The position numbers and the translations under genes were made by a program. Shown here in pieces: positions 1 to 8,308 of a DNA stretch of 64,000 nucleotides (position 1 is its first letter; every line of letters starts with the position of its first letter). The stretch is from Verrucomicrobium sp. BvORR106 (GTDB lineage: Bacteria; Verrucomicrobiota; Verrucomicrobiia; Verrucomicrobiales; Verrucomicrobiaceae). The notes under the pieces are model-generated. The model worked only from the letters and a program-made list of their open reading frames with translations. It did no database searches and was not told where the DNA came from. Where the stretch lies: assembly GCF_000739655.1 (NCBI RefSeq), contig NZ_BATR01000112.1, positions 184,155-248,154 on the forward strand. The letters are read 5' to 3'.

Positions 1-384
1 GGCGCTGCCGGTGAGGGTTTTGCCGGTGGGCTTTTCGTGGAGGATGAGGAAGGCGAGGAGGACGGCGATGACGACGCTGCCTTTGTCGATCAATGCCACG
101 GTGGAGACGTCTCCGTCTTTGATCGCCTTGTAGTAGAAGATCCAGGAGACGGTGGTGGTGGCGGCTGAAATGCCCAGCCAGAGGTAGTTCGCACCGGTCA
201 GTGTGTGGAGTTGCGCGGGAGGCACGGCCCAGGTAGAAAAAGCCATCACAAAGGCGAACACAAAGCAGGTCCGTACCGCAATGCCCAGCTCGGCGGAGAC
301 GCCGGTCAGGCCGATCTTTGCCACCACGGAAGTCAAGCCTGCGAAGACCATGGAGATGACTGCATAGACGAGCCAGCTTTTCAT
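1..384 (-). CDS. EamA-type small drug/metabolite transporter, 3' end cut by window edge
   Basis: The minus strand reads from an ATG at 384 (MKSWLVYAVISMVFAGLTS) without a stop to the window edge, giving 128 residues. Hydrophobic segments at about 3-22, 33-50, 62-82 and 95-112 and the segment YYKAIKDGDVSTVALIDKGS match the single-EamA-domain membrane proteins of about 140 residues (COG2510 type), so only a few C-terminal residues should be missing. Such proteins are thought to work as dimers in the inner membrane; the substrate is unknown. It is divergent from the two-component system at 691, and a CopR-box-like motif lies 77 bp upstream of its start. No clear Shine-Dalgarno precedes the ATG. 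Confidence 0.8.
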   Translation of the reverse strand, partial: MKSWLVYAVISMVFAGLTSVVAKIGLTGVSAELGIAVRTCFVFAFVMAFSTWAVPPAQLHTLTGANYLWLGISAATTTVSWIFYYKAIKDGDVSTVALIDKGSVVIAVLLAFLILHEKPTGKTLTGSA

Positions 385-460
385 GTCCCAGTTCGCCCAC
401 AACCGGGCGGTCCTGTCAAGAATGAGCAGGATGTTGTGATGACAGGAGGCTAAATCAACC

Positions 461-476
461 ATTACAATTCTGTTAG
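461..476 (-). promoter_or_regulatory. Site A: CopR-box-like motif CTAACA-N5-GTAAT
   Basis: On the minus strand this reads CTAACAGAATTGTAAT. The same 16-bp pattern occurs at 2760-2775 and (as ATAACA) at 18677-18692, always near OmpR-family two-component genes. It differs by one base from the CTGACA-N5-GTAAT box I recall for copper-responsive CopR in Pseudomonas. It lies in the 306-bp gap between the divergent EamA gene (start 384) and the response regulator (start 691). I see nothing else convincing in that gap. Binding is inferred. Confidence 0.45.
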
Positions 477-690
477 AATCTTGAGGTTACGTGAAACAAC
501 TTGGCCTCTCTCGTGGTCAATCCCTCTGTCCCAGGCTGTTTGCCGGAGGGGGGGCGGGAGGTGACAAGGCTTTGATATTGGGCTTCCCGTTTGCAAAGAC
601 TGTCAGTAGTTTGATGGTGTTGTGGCACCCTGAGCGGGCTTCCCAAACCTGGGCCGGGGGCTGGCATTGACAGATCCTTGAAGTTACCCC

Positions 691-1371
691 ATGCGCATCT
701 TGCTAGTCGAAGACGAAAAGAAAGTCGCCAGCTTCATCAGCAAGGCGCTGGCTGAGGCGGGCTATGCCGTGGAAGAGGTGCACAACGGAAACGACGCGCT
801 CCGGCTGGCTCTGGCCAATGCCTATGACACCATCATCCTGGACATCATGATGCCGGGCCGCGATGGACTGAGCGTGCTCAAGCTCTTGCGTGAGCGTCAT
901 GTGGCGACGCCGGTCCTTGTCCTCACGGCACGTGGCGAAGTGTCGGAGCGGGTGGAGGGGCTGGAACTTGGGGCGGATGACTATATGGGCAAGCCCTTTG
1001 CCATGAGAGAGTTGCTGGCCCGGGTGGCGGCGCTGAACCGACGTTCCACCCCGGAGCGTAACGTCATTCTTCAAGTGGCGGATCTGTCCGTGAATCTCAT
1101 CACCAGAGATGTCGTGCGCGCGGGCAGGACGATTCATCTGGCAGTGAGGGAGTATGCGCTGCTGGAGTACCTGATGCGGTCTCCCGGGCGGGTGCACTCC
1201 CGGACGTCGTTGTGCGAGCATGTCTGGGGCTACCACTTCGACACGGGTACCAATGTCGTAGATGTCTATGTTCAGAGACTGAGGAAGAAGATTGAAGAGG
1301 AAGGGGAGGAGCGGCTGATTCACACCGTCCGGGGAGTTGGCTATTCATTTAAAGCGCATTCCCTCCCGTGA
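691..1371 (+). CDS. OmpR/PhoB-family response regulator
   Basis: This 226-residue cytoplasmic protein has a receiver domain (about 1-115) and a winged-helix DNA-binding domain (about 125-222). The acidic pair E7/D8, phosphoacceptor D51 (in ILDIMMPG), T79 and K101 (GKPF) are all present, so it should be phosphorylatable. The C-terminal half has the typical REYALLEYL and RGVGYSF elements. Its stop overlaps the GTG start of the kinase gene (GTGA), so the two are co-transcribed and form a cognate pair. The overall look is closest to the metal-response (CusR/CopR) and PmrA/QseB branches. The stimulus cannot be read from sequence. A CopR-like box lies 215 bp upstream. Confidence 0.93.
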   Translation: MRILLVEDEKKVASFISKALAEAGYAVEEVHNGNDALRLALANAYDTIILDIMMPGRDGLSVLKLLRERHVATPVLVLTARGEVSERVEGLELGADDYMGKPFAMRELLARVAALNRRSTPERNVILQVADLSVNLITRDVVRAGRTIHLAVREYALLEYLMRSPGRVHSRTSLCEHVWGYHFDTGTNVVDVYVQRLRKKIEEEGEERLIHTVRGVGYSFKAHSLP

Positions 1372-2723
1372 AGAAGCTTCCGCTCAGGCTCAAGATCGCG
1401 CTGTGGTCGGCGTTGGTGGTGGCGGTGGCGCTTGTTCCCACCGGCATTTTCACACTCATTCATGTCTATCATGAGCAGATCGAGGCTACGCAGGAGCGGC
1501 TCCTGGGGACGTCACGGCATTTCATCGACATGGCCTCGAGACATCGGGGGGACAGTCAGTGGAACGTTGAACAGACCGCCATCAAGGTCTTTCACCCCGG
1601 TGGGCAGCCTGAGCGGTTCGTCGAAATAGAGGACGACCAGGGCGTGGTCTTGTACCGTTCGCCCAACATTGGGGGCGATGTGCTGGGAAGCCTGCCACAT
1701 GGGTTCAGCTATGTGCAGCTCAAAGGCAAGCCGGTCCGGGTGCTGGTCACCCAGTCGAAGGGCATGGTCGTGCGCTACGGCATGGATCTGGACGAGGTGT
1801 ATGATGCGACCCGGGAGCTGGCCGTGGCCTATCTCATTGCCCTGCCGTTTTTGCTGACAGTCATCTTTGTTGGGGGACGCTTTATCTCTGGCAAGGCGCT
1901 GGCTCCGATTCGCCTCCTGGCTCAAACGGCGGAGCAGATCACGGCGGCGGATCTGGGGAAGCGACTCCCTGAGGCCACCACTCAGGATGAAATCGGGCGC
2001 CTGACCAATGTCTTCAACGAAATGCTGGACCGGCTCCACGTGAGCTTCAATCAGGCCACACGCTTCAGCGCGGATGCCTCTCATGAGCTGAAAACACCGC
2101 TGACGCTGCTGCGTGCCGGGGTGGAAGATCTGTTGGAGTCTTCAGAGGTACCCAGTCGCTTGAAGCCTCCCATCAACTCCCTGTTGGAACAGACAACCCT
2201 GCTGGCTTCCATCGTGGAAAATCTGCTGCTGCTCTCCCGTATGGATGCCAGGCAGTTCAAGTTGGACTTTGCCATGCAAAACGCCTCCGAGATTCTTGAG
2301 TCCTGCCTGGAGGATGCGGTGATCATGGCTGGGGATGAGAGCCTGACCTTTGAGGCGCAGATCCCTGCGGAACTGATGATGCCGGTGGACAAGAGCCGCT
2401 TCACCCAGATCATCCACAATCTGCTGGATAATGCCATCAAGTACAACCTCCCCCAGGGAACCATCAAGGTGACGGTGCGTGAGGAGGAAGAGTTTGTGGT
2501 GATCCGGATCGCCAACACGAGCCTGGCCTGCCATGAAGTGGCTTCGCAGCGGTTGTTTGAGCGCTTCTACCGGGAAGAGCACTCCGCCCCCATCCCGGGG
2601 CGGGGATTGGGCCTGAGCCTGGCCCGTGAACTGGCCCGTGCGCATGGAGGCGATGTCACGCTGGAGGGCTCAGATGGCCGTTGGACGGAGTTTGAGATCC
2701 GTCTTCCGCGGCGGCGAGAGTAG
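1368..2723 (+). CDS. Membrane sensor histidine kinase
   Basis: A 451-residue partner of the preceding regulator, starting at a GTG inside the regulator's stop (GTGA overlap). Order of parts: TM1 about 9-31, periplasmic sensor region about 32-150, TM2 about 151-173, HAMP about 174-228, HisKA with the phospho-accepting H239 (ASHELKTPL), and HATPase with the N box HNLLDNAIKY (350-359) and the G2 box GRGLGLSLAR (411-420). The G1 box is unusual: the expected DxGxG is replaced by an IANTSLA segment. That substitution may lower ATP binding or simply be a subfamily variant. The ligand is unknown; neighbouring lipid-linked glycosyltransferases suggest an envelope stress or cation signal. Confidence 0.92.
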   Translation: MKKLPLRLKIALWSALVVAVALVPTGIFTLIHVYHEQIEATQERLLGTSRHFIDMASRHRGDSQWNVEQTAIKVFHPGGQPERFVEIEDDQGVVLYRSPNIGGDVLGSLPHGFSYVQLKGKPVRVLVTQSKGMVVRYGMDLDEVYDATRELAVAYLIALPFLLTVIFVGGRFISGKALAPIRLLAQTAEQITAADLGKRLPEATTQDEIGRLTNVFNEMLDRLHVSFNQATRFSADASHELKTPLTLLRAGVEDLLESSEVPSRLKPPINSLLEQTTLLASIVENLLLLSRMDARQFKLDFAMQNASEILESCLEDAVIMAGDESLTFEAQIPAELMMPVDKSRFTQIIHNLLDNAIKYNLPQGTIKVTVREEEEFVVIRIANTSLACHEVASQRLFERFYREEHSAPIPGRGLGLSLARELARAHGGDVTLEGSDGRWTEFEIRLPRRRE

Positions 2724-2759
2724 GTCCCCAGCCTTTGCAAAGTTCGCGCAGGCCAGTTC

Positions 2760-2775
2760 CTAACAAGATTGTAAT
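2760..2775 (+). promoter_or_regulatory. Site B: CopR-box-like motif CTAACA-N5-GTAAT
   Basis: CTAACAAGATTGTAAT lies 37 bp after the kinase stop and 109 bp before the DUF4880 gene. It matches sites A and C at the fixed positions TAACA and TTGTAAT. It suggests that the small gene at 2884 has its own regulated promoter instead of depending only on read-through from the two-component operon. Confidence 0.4.
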
Positions 2776-2883
2776 TGGAAGAAAGCAGCCGTAGCGGCGA
2801 GTTTTGGTGGAGCCGTGCGACGCGCTGCCCACTGCGGTGTAGTGGGGATCGCGTGCCGTCGTGCCATCAACCCGTGAAGGATC

Positions 2884-3147
2884 ATGATCCAGCCCAATCT
2901 AGACATGTACTCGGTGGGGCCAGATTCCCATGACAGCTTTCTCATGCATCCGGCCACAGAAATGGCCATCATCTGGCTCGTGCGCAGTCTGGATGAATCA
3001 AGGTGGACTGAGGAGGATGCGGCTGCCTTGCAGGCATGGCTGGAGGAGAGTCCCATTCACCAAGGGGAGTTTGACGCCGCCCAGGCGACATTGACGTTGA
3101 TGTCGAGAAAGGAACTTCTGAGCAGTTGGATGGCTGAGGGCTCGTAG
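2884..3147 (+). CDS. Stand-alone DUF4880 (FecR N-terminal-type) small protein
   Basis: An 87-residue protein. Residues about 26-75 (AIIWLVRSLDESRWTEEDAA, then AWLEESPIHQGEFDAAQ) match the DUF4880 helical domain that normally forms the cytoplasmic, sigma-binding N-terminus of FecR-type anti-sigma factors. The membrane segment and periplasmic FecR domain are absent, and no ECF sigma gene is adjacent, so it is not a normal FecR. The ATG at 2884 has a good GAAGGA upstream; later ATGs at 2905 and 2944 are possible. It follows the two-component operon and CopR-like site B. A role as a soluble adaptor or anti-sigma is speculation. Confidence 0.65.
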   Translation: MIQPNLDMYSVGPDSHDSFLMHPATEMAIIWLVRSLDESRWTEEDAAALQAWLEESPIHQGEFDAAQATLTLMSRKELLSSWMAEGS

Positions 3148-3174
3148 GTGGGCCCGGGTGATGATGGTGGGTGC

Positions 3175-4620
3175 TCACCGGGTCTGGACCAAAGACCTCG
3201 AGTCGCGGTTGGTGATGAGGACAAAGTCCCCCTCTGTGCGCAAGGCCCGCCATCCCTTTGGTTTGAAGGAGCTGGCAAAACGTTCCTGGTCAACGATGCC
3301 GTAGGCCAGCTCTCCGGTGGAGAGTGTGTCGAGGCAGTGTCGGGCGTTGCGAAACACCCGTGCCGACTGTGCTGGCGCGAGCGGGAGGACAATGTCCGCG
3401 TCCCCTTTGGTGGTGGAGACGAGTTCTTCCGCGTAGAAGGCCAACCCATGGGCGCGTACTCCGCAGGTGAAGAGGATGGCGTCTTCACTGTTTGCTTCCG
3501 CCTCCAGTGCTTCGGCGAGGTCTTTTACGGAGGCCTGCCTTGCAAGATAGGGGCCAAAGTGGTCCACATTGATGGCAGCGAGGAGCCAACAAGCCATGGC
3601 GGGCACGGCAATCTTCCATACTCTTCGCGTTGAGGCAAAGCTGGAGCCGATGGCGATCGCCAGAGCCGGGAGCAGGGGCAGTACGTAAGTGACCAGCTTG
3701 GAGCCGCTGCAGGTGAGGATGACAAAGGGCACTGCCGCCCACCCCGCCAGCAGGGCCTGCGGGGGAGAAACGGTGCCAGTCTGCCACCTGTGCCAGAAGG
3801 TGCGAAGGGGCTTCACCAGGAAGAAGGTCCACGGAAGCAGGGCGAGGGTGATCACGGGGAGGAAGAACCACCAGGGCTGGGAGCGACCATGAGTTCGAGA
3901 TGCAAACCGCTGGACCAGCTCGTACTTCCAGAAGTAGCTGAGCAGCTCCGGGCTCTGAATGCTCAGCATGATGAACCATGAAAGTCCGACCCCCAGGACG
4001 ACCAGGGTGCCGCGACCCCACGGGAGATGCCGGACCTCCGGGGTGCCCCGGGCGGTGATCTGCCAGGCCAGTGCGGCAGAGAGCGGCACGACCACGGCCA
4101 TGGGACCTTTGGTCAGGAATCCCAGACCCATGGCCACAAAAAACAGCCAGTGCCGCCGGTGGATGAACGCGGCGATGGCGGCGGTGATCCAGAAAGTGAG
4201 AGTCATGTCCGGCGTCAACAGTCTGGCCAGGGCAAAGAACTCCACGCTGGAGACGAGGATGAGAGCCGCGTTTCTGGCCATGGTCTCAGAGCAGAGACGC
4301 CGTGCGATCAGATACGTGAGCCAGATGGTGCCCAGGGCGGCCAGCGCCGAGGGGAGCCGCGCAGCCCACTCGTTGGCTCCAAAAACCCGGATGCTCAGGG
4401 CTGTGAGCCAGTAGATGAGGGGTGGCTTTTGAAAGTGCTCAAAGCCATTGAGCGTGGGCACCAGCCAGTCACCACTCTGCGCCATCTCGCGAGCAATTTC
4501 GGCATACCGTCCCTCATCGGGTTCATTGAGCCCGCGGGTGCCCAGAAAGGCGAGCAGTACCGCCGCGCTGCAAAGCAGCCAGGCGTATCGCTGAAACAAC
4601 TCGAAGGTTGCCTTTTTCAC
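3175..4620 (-). CDS. GT39 (ArnT-like) membrane glycosyltransferase
   Basis: A 481-residue polytopic protein. The N-terminal LNEPDEGRYAEIAREM and FQKPPLIYW segments are the acidic-motif loop and following region of the ArnT/dolichyl-phosphate-mannose mannosyltransferase superfamily, which moves a sugar from a polyprenyl-phosphate carrier to a lipid or protein on the periplasmic side. About ten hydrophobic segments follow, ending in a soluble C-terminal domain. I chose the GTG at 4620, which overlaps the stop of the upstream GT2 gene (GTGA), over in-frame codons further upstream. The GT2-GT39 pair mirrors ArnC-ArnT: one makes the lipid-linked sugar, the other transfers it. Acceptor and sugar are unknown. 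Confidence 0.88.
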   Translation of the reverse strand: MKKATFELFQRYAWLLCSAAVLLAFLGTRGLNEPDEGRYAEIAREMAQSGDWLVPTLNGFEHFQKPPLIYWLTALSIRVFGANEWAARLPSALAALGTIWLTYLIARRLCSETMARNAALILVSSVEFFALARLLTPDMTLTFWITAAIAAFIHRRHWLFFVAMGLGFLTKGPMAVVVPLSAALAWQITARGTPEVRHLPWGRGTLVVLGVGLSWFIMLSIQSPELLSYFWKYELVQRFASRTHGRSQPWWFFLPVITLALLPWTFFLVKPLRTFWHRWQTGTVSPPQALLAGWAAVPFVILTCSGSKLVTYVLPLLPALAIAIGSSFASTRRVWKIAVPAMACWLLAAINVDHFGPYLARQASVKDLAEALEAEANSEDAILFTCGVRAHGLAFYAEELVSTTKGDADIVLPLAPAQSARVFRNARHCLDTLSTGELAYGIVDQERFASSFKPKGWRALRTEGDFVLITNRDSRSLVQTR

Positions 4621-5354
4621 AGGCAGGCCTCCTTGAGCCGACGGCTTCTGAACCACCACATACCCAGGAGATCGAGGGCTGGACGCCAGAACATGACGCG
4701 CAATCCGTACTTGGAGATCCCCGCCTTGCGCTCCCGGTGGTTCACCGGCATTTCCACCACCTGGAAGCCGGCGGCGACCGCCATAGCGGGCATGAAGGAA
4801 TACAAGGTCCGGATGGGGACAAAGCTGGAGACCACCGCGCGGCGGAAGGCCTTGAGCGCACAGCCTGCATCATGCACACCATCGTGAAGCAGGCTGCTGC
4901 GAACGGCGTTGGCAGTGCGGGACATCAGCTTGCGCACCAGGGAGTCCTTCCTCTGCTGGCGGTACCCGCTGACCATGTCGGCTTCATCAGCCGCCAGCTT
5001 GCTGACCAAGCCGGGTATGTCATGGGGGTCATTCTGACCATCGCCATCCAGGGTGACGACGACGTCACCTGAAGCGAGCTTGAACCCTGTCCATAACGCT
5101 GAGGCCTGCCCCTGGTTTTGCAGGTGTCTCGCCAACTTCAGGGCAGGCCAGCGCAGAGCGAAGGCCTGGAGGATGGCGAAGGTGTCATCCGTGCTGCCAT
5201 CATCAATGGCGATGATCTCGCAGGAGGCGGAGGTGCGATCCAGGACTTCGCAAAGTTCTTCCAGCAAGGCGGAGATGCTCTCTCCCTCGTTGTAGAAGGG
5301 GACGACAACGGATATCTTCTGGGGTGGAGCAGCAGGCGGGATGGAGCGTGACAT
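4617..5354 (-). CDS. GT2 polyprenyl-phosphate glycosyltransferase (DPM1/ArnC-like)
   Basis: A 245-residue GT-A fold enzyme. KISVVVPFYNEGESI is the N-terminal nucleotide-binding strand, IAIDDGSTDDT the conserved acidic loop, and TLDGDGQNDP the metal-binding DxD-type motif; RERKAGISKYGLRV is the conserved motif of the dolichol-phosphate mannose synthase/ArnC group. It lacks the C-terminal membrane helices of ArnC, so it looks like the soluble DPM1 type attached to the membrane face. It should make polyprenyl-phosphate-sugar from a nucleotide sugar for the overlapping GT39 gene. A CTAAC direct-repeat element lies just upstream (5383-5410). Confidence 0.9.
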   Translation of the reverse strand: MSRSIPPAAPPQKISVVVPFYNEGESISALLEELCEVLDRTSASCEIIAIDDGSTDDTFAILQAFALRWPALKLARHLQNQGQASALWTGFKLASGDVVVTLDGDGQNDPHDIPGLVSKLAADEADMVSGYRQQRKDSLVRKLMSRTANAVRSSLLHDGVHDAGCALKAFRRAVVSSFVPIRTLYSFMPAMAVAAGFQVVEMPVNHRERKAGISKYGLRVMFWRPALDLLGMWWFRSRRLKEACL

Positions 5355-5382
5355 GGAGGATGATCACAATCTGACACCCTGT

Positions 5383-5410
5383 CCTAACTCGATGGTGACA
5401 TGCACCTAAC
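5383..5410 (-). promoter_or_regulatory. CTAAC direct repeat, 22-bp period, upstream of GT2 gene
   Basis: Two CCTAAC hexamers start exactly 22 bp apart (5383 and 5405) and flank the segment GATGGTGACAT. The same arrangement, with the same GATGGTGACAT core, occurs at 8249-8276 upstream of the PAP2-GT39 fusion gene. Two helical turns between repeats is what tandem OmpR-family dimers prefer. It ends 29 bp before the GT2 start. The most likely binder is one of the two response regulators in this window; this is inferred. Confidence 0.5.
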
Positions 5411-5417
5411 GGTTCAG

Positions 5418-8186
5418 TTATCTGCCGGGCTCTGGTCCGTGGGCAGTCTCGTTCTGCTTCAATGATGTTTCGATTCTCTCGCGTGCCGCCCTGGCGCTGA
5501 TCGTGGCAGGATGGGCGGGACCAAGGGTTGAGCCCCAACCTGTTTCCGCTCTTCTGGCCCATGCCAATGCCTCTGCCTGCTTCTGCTGGGCTTCCAGGCA
5601 GGCTGCCAGTGCAAAGCAAGTTTTCAGCACATCGAATCCGTCCGGCCCTTGCAGACGTTCGCGAGTGCGCAGAGTGATTTTGTACTGAGCTTCTGCTTCA
5701 GTGACCTTGCCCTGCGTCAGCAAGGCGGTGGCGAGATTGTTTCTGCTCATGAGGACCTCTGCATGGTCAGGCCCCATGAGGCGCTCTCTGATGGCCAGGA
5801 CCATGCCGTGTTCGGTTTCAGCCTCGGCAGACCTGCCCATGGCATTGAGGGCATTGGCGAGGTTGTTGCGGTTGGCCAGGGTCTGCTGGTGTTCCGGCCC
5901 CAGCATCTGCTCACTACGGCGGACCACGTTCTGAAAATGGCGCACGGCTTCCTCGAACCTGTGGGCAGAGTAGAGCGCTACTCCTGCCGCCGTATCGTCT
6001 TCAATGGAAGGTTCGGTCTTTTTCGGCGCAGGATTCGCGGGTTCGGGGGGGTTCTTGCCGTGGCACGCGAAGAGTTGGACATGGCCCACCGCCCTGCCTT
6101 CACTGCGCAGTGTGAAGGTGCCCATGCTGTTGACGCTTGAGAAATCCTGGACCAGTTGTTTGGGCGCTTTCCTGGGATTGGCGGTATTCATCACGAAGAT
6201 GGCGTTTTCACCCGTGCGTGATTCGTAGCTGGGCCAAAACCAGTACTGGTTCTGGGGTTTGTCAGTATTGAGGACATAACTCAACTGGTCCTCCGGCAGG
6301 ACCCGTTGCGCATCAGGCAGGTAGAAGTTCAGCAGACTGGCCCGTCCGTAGTGGTCTGAGATGATGAACACCGGCGGTCCTTCCCTGGCCAGGATCTTCA
6401 TCTGTTTTTGCACGAGTTCAGCCAGAGGCTGCCCCTGCCGCACGCGGGTGAGCGGGTCTGACTTCTCACTCAGCGTGACGCCAAAGGCCTTGGTGAGAAG
6501 ATGCGTGTCGTGGAGGAAGAGCACCACAGGGAACCCTAGGACAAGCCCTGTGACGAGGAAGCGCTTCGTCAGAGCGTGGTTGACCTGTGAGCGGGCGTGC
6601 CACGCCAGTGCGGCAAAGACAAAAAGCGCCGGCGCTACCGGGGCGATCCAGTTGGGCTGGGCTTTGGCCCGGCAGGCCAGCAAGGTGTAGAACAGCAGGA
6701 CGGGGATTGTGGAGCAAAAGAGGAACTTCCACAGCGGCGGCTTCTCCTTGAGCCGGACGAAACCCCACACGACCACGGCGATCGCGATGCAGAACACCGG
6801 ATTCAGCAATGCGACGATGGAGGCGAGAAAGGTGAGCAGATGTTCCAGATTAAGTCCGGCAACATGGTCCAGGCCACCGCGTTCCTGAAGATGAGTGGCG
6901 GTGATCCAGCCGTGGGAAGCATTCCAGAGGATCACTGGCACCGTTCCCAGAGCATTGAGCAGGAAAGCCGTAACTGGCCCTTTCCAGCCGATGCGTTGGC
7001 GGAAATCGGGCGTCCACCACGCGAACAGAAGCAGGCCCAACCAGAGGAAGGGAGAGAAGAACTTGCTGAGGAATCCGAGGGCCATGGCGATCCCGCTGGC
7101 GATCCACCAGCCATAGCTCTTTCGTTCAATTGCGATCCACACCGAGAGGACAGCCGCGGTGTGGAAGAGCACCGTGGGAGCATCCACGGTCAATAGCGTA
7201 GCCCCTACTGCGAAGAGAGGGGTGACAGAGATGGCCGCAAGGACCCAGAAGGTGCACTGCTCACTCGTCCGACGGTGCAGGAACAGCCATACCATGATGC
7301 CAAACGCCAGTGCCAGCACAGGTGACATGAAGCGGACGCCGAAGGCGGTGTCCCCCCAGAGATGAGTGCCAAGCCACTGCACCCACGCGATCATGGGAGG
7401 CTTGCTGTAGTAGGCCCAGTCCAGATGCTTGCTCCACATCCACTGATAGGCCTCATCTTCGCTGAGGCCGATGACGTCACTGGAGATGTAGGCAAGCCTA
7501 GTGGCAAAAAGGATCAACAGCAGGGCCCAAGTAGCGTGCCGCCAGCTGACGGAGGATGCTTCAGCAAGATTGGAGGGGGGGCTGCTTGGCCCAGCTTTCA
7601 AGAGGGAGGGGCGGCGTGCCCACCACGAGGGGAAGAGCAAGCGACCTGCTGCCTGCCAGATCTTATCCAGACCGTGCGTGACGATCCAGCCTGTGACCCC
7701 ACCGATGACCAGCCCGGCAAGCACGTCAGAGGGATAGTGCACCCCCAAGTAAACTCTGGACGTCGCGACCAGCAGGGCCAGTGGCACCATGAGACGCCAG
7801 GTGCGGGCATAGAACAGCCAGGCTACGACGGTCATGGCACCCCAGTTGGTGGCATGACAGGAGGGGAGGGAAGTCATGCCCTGACCATTGCCCGTGAGCA
7901 ACCGGATGTCGGAGAGCGTCATGGCGGGTCGGGGTCGCATAAACAACTCCTTCAACGGGGCGCACACCCAGTTGCTGGCGATCAGCACTGCGAGTGCCAT
8001 CATGGCGACCATGAACGCTCCTCGAGTGCCACCCAATTTGATGGCCACGGTGGCCAGCACAATCAACAGGGGAAAGAACGCCGTGTTGCCACTCATGAAC
8101 GGCATGAGGACATCGAAGAGCGGATTGGCCATCGACTGGTTGATGGCTCTTAACAGCGTGGTGTCGAGGGAGGTGAGGAACTGCAT
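5418..8186 (-). CDS. Fusion protein: PAP2 phosphatase + GT39 glycosyltransferase + TPR repeats
   Basis: A 922-residue protein with three parts in one frame. Residues 1-180 form a PAP2 lipid phosphatase with K79-x5-RP (KELFMRPRP), PSCH with H111 in place of the usual PSGH, and SR-x5-H-x3-D (S143, R144, H150, D154). Residues about 215-700 form a polytopic GT39 domain with the acidic loop LSEDEAYQWMW (241-251) and YYSKPPMIAW. Residues about 755-905 are TPR-like repeats of the NNLANAL/NNLATAL type seen in kinesin-light-chain-like TPRs. The PAP2 part could recycle undecaprenyl pyrophosphate or dephosphorylate a lipid acceptor for the GT39 part. It is divergent from the TonB receptor and has two CTAAC-type elements upstream. 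Confidence 0.88.
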   Translation of the reverse strand: MQFLTSLDTTLLRAINQSMANPLFDVLMPFMSGNTAFFPLLIVLATVAIKLGGTRGAFMVAMMALAVLIASNWVCAPLKELFMRPRPAMTLSDIRLLTGNGQGMTSLPSCHATNWGAMTVVAWLFYARTWRLMVPLALLVATSRVYLGVHYPSDVLAGLVIGGVTGWIVTHGLDKIWQAAGRLLFPSWWARRPSLLKAGPSSPPSNLAEASSVSWRHATWALLLILFATRLAYISSDVIGLSEDEAYQWMWSKHLDWAYYSKPPMIAWVQWLGTHLWGDTAFGVRFMSPVLALAFGIMVWLFLHRRTSEQCTFWVLAAISVTPLFAVGATLLTVDAPTVLFHTAAVLSVWIAIERKSYGWWIASGIAMALGFLSKFFSPFLWLGLLLFAWWTPDFRQRIGWKGPVTAFLLNALGTVPVILWNASHGWITATHLQERGGLDHVAGLNLEHLLTFLASIVALLNPVFCIAIAVVVWGFVRLKEKPPLWKFLFCSTIPVLLFYTLLACRAKAQPNWIAPVAPALFVFAALAWHARSQVNHALTKRFLVTGLVLGFPVVLFLHDTHLLTKAFGVTLSEKSDPLTRVRQGQPLAELVQKQMKILAREGPPVFIISDHYGRASLLNFYLPDAQRVLPEDQLSYVLNTDKPQNQYWFWPSYESRTGENAIFVMNTANPRKAPKQLVQDFSSVNSMGTFTLRSEGRAVGHVQLFACHGKNPPEPANPAPKKTEPSIEDDTAAGVALYSAHRFEEAVRHFQNVVRRSEQMLGPEHQQTLANRNNLANALNAMGRSAEAETEHGMVLAIRERLMGPDHAEVLMSRNNLATALLTQGKVTEAEAQYKITLRTRERLQGPDGFDVLKTCFALAACLEAQQKQAEALAWARRAETGWGSTLGPAHPATISARAARERIETSLKQNETAHGPEPGR

Positions 8187-8248
8187 CTGGCTGCGGGAAA
8201 CCCACCTCCACGGATGAGGCGGCTATACTCATTCCTCTACCACTCCCG

Positions 8249-8276
8249 ATTAACCAGATGGTGACATCATCCTAAC
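8249..8276 (-). promoter_or_regulatory. TTAAC/CTAAC direct repeat, 22-bp period, upstream of fusion gene
   Basis: ATTAAC (8249) and CCTAAC (8271) are 22 bp apart and flank GATGGTGACAT, exactly as at 5383-5410. The element lies 63-90 bp upstream of the fusion gene start at 8186. The shared architecture implies joint control of the GT2-GT39 pair and the fusion gene. Confidence 0.5.
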
Positions 8277-8308
8277 GCTTCCGTCATCTCCCTCCATGGC
8301 GCGAATTT

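Noticed and set aside
473..667. A 64-codon minus-strand frame upstream of the response regulator
   Set aside because: No ribosome-binding site, no recognisable family, and low-complexity Pro/Thr/Ser sequence. It overlaps the regulatory gap.
667..672. TTGACA just before the first response regulator
   Set aside because: A perfect -35 hexamer, but the matching -10 would fall inside the coding region after the ATG, with no TATAAT-like sequence there.
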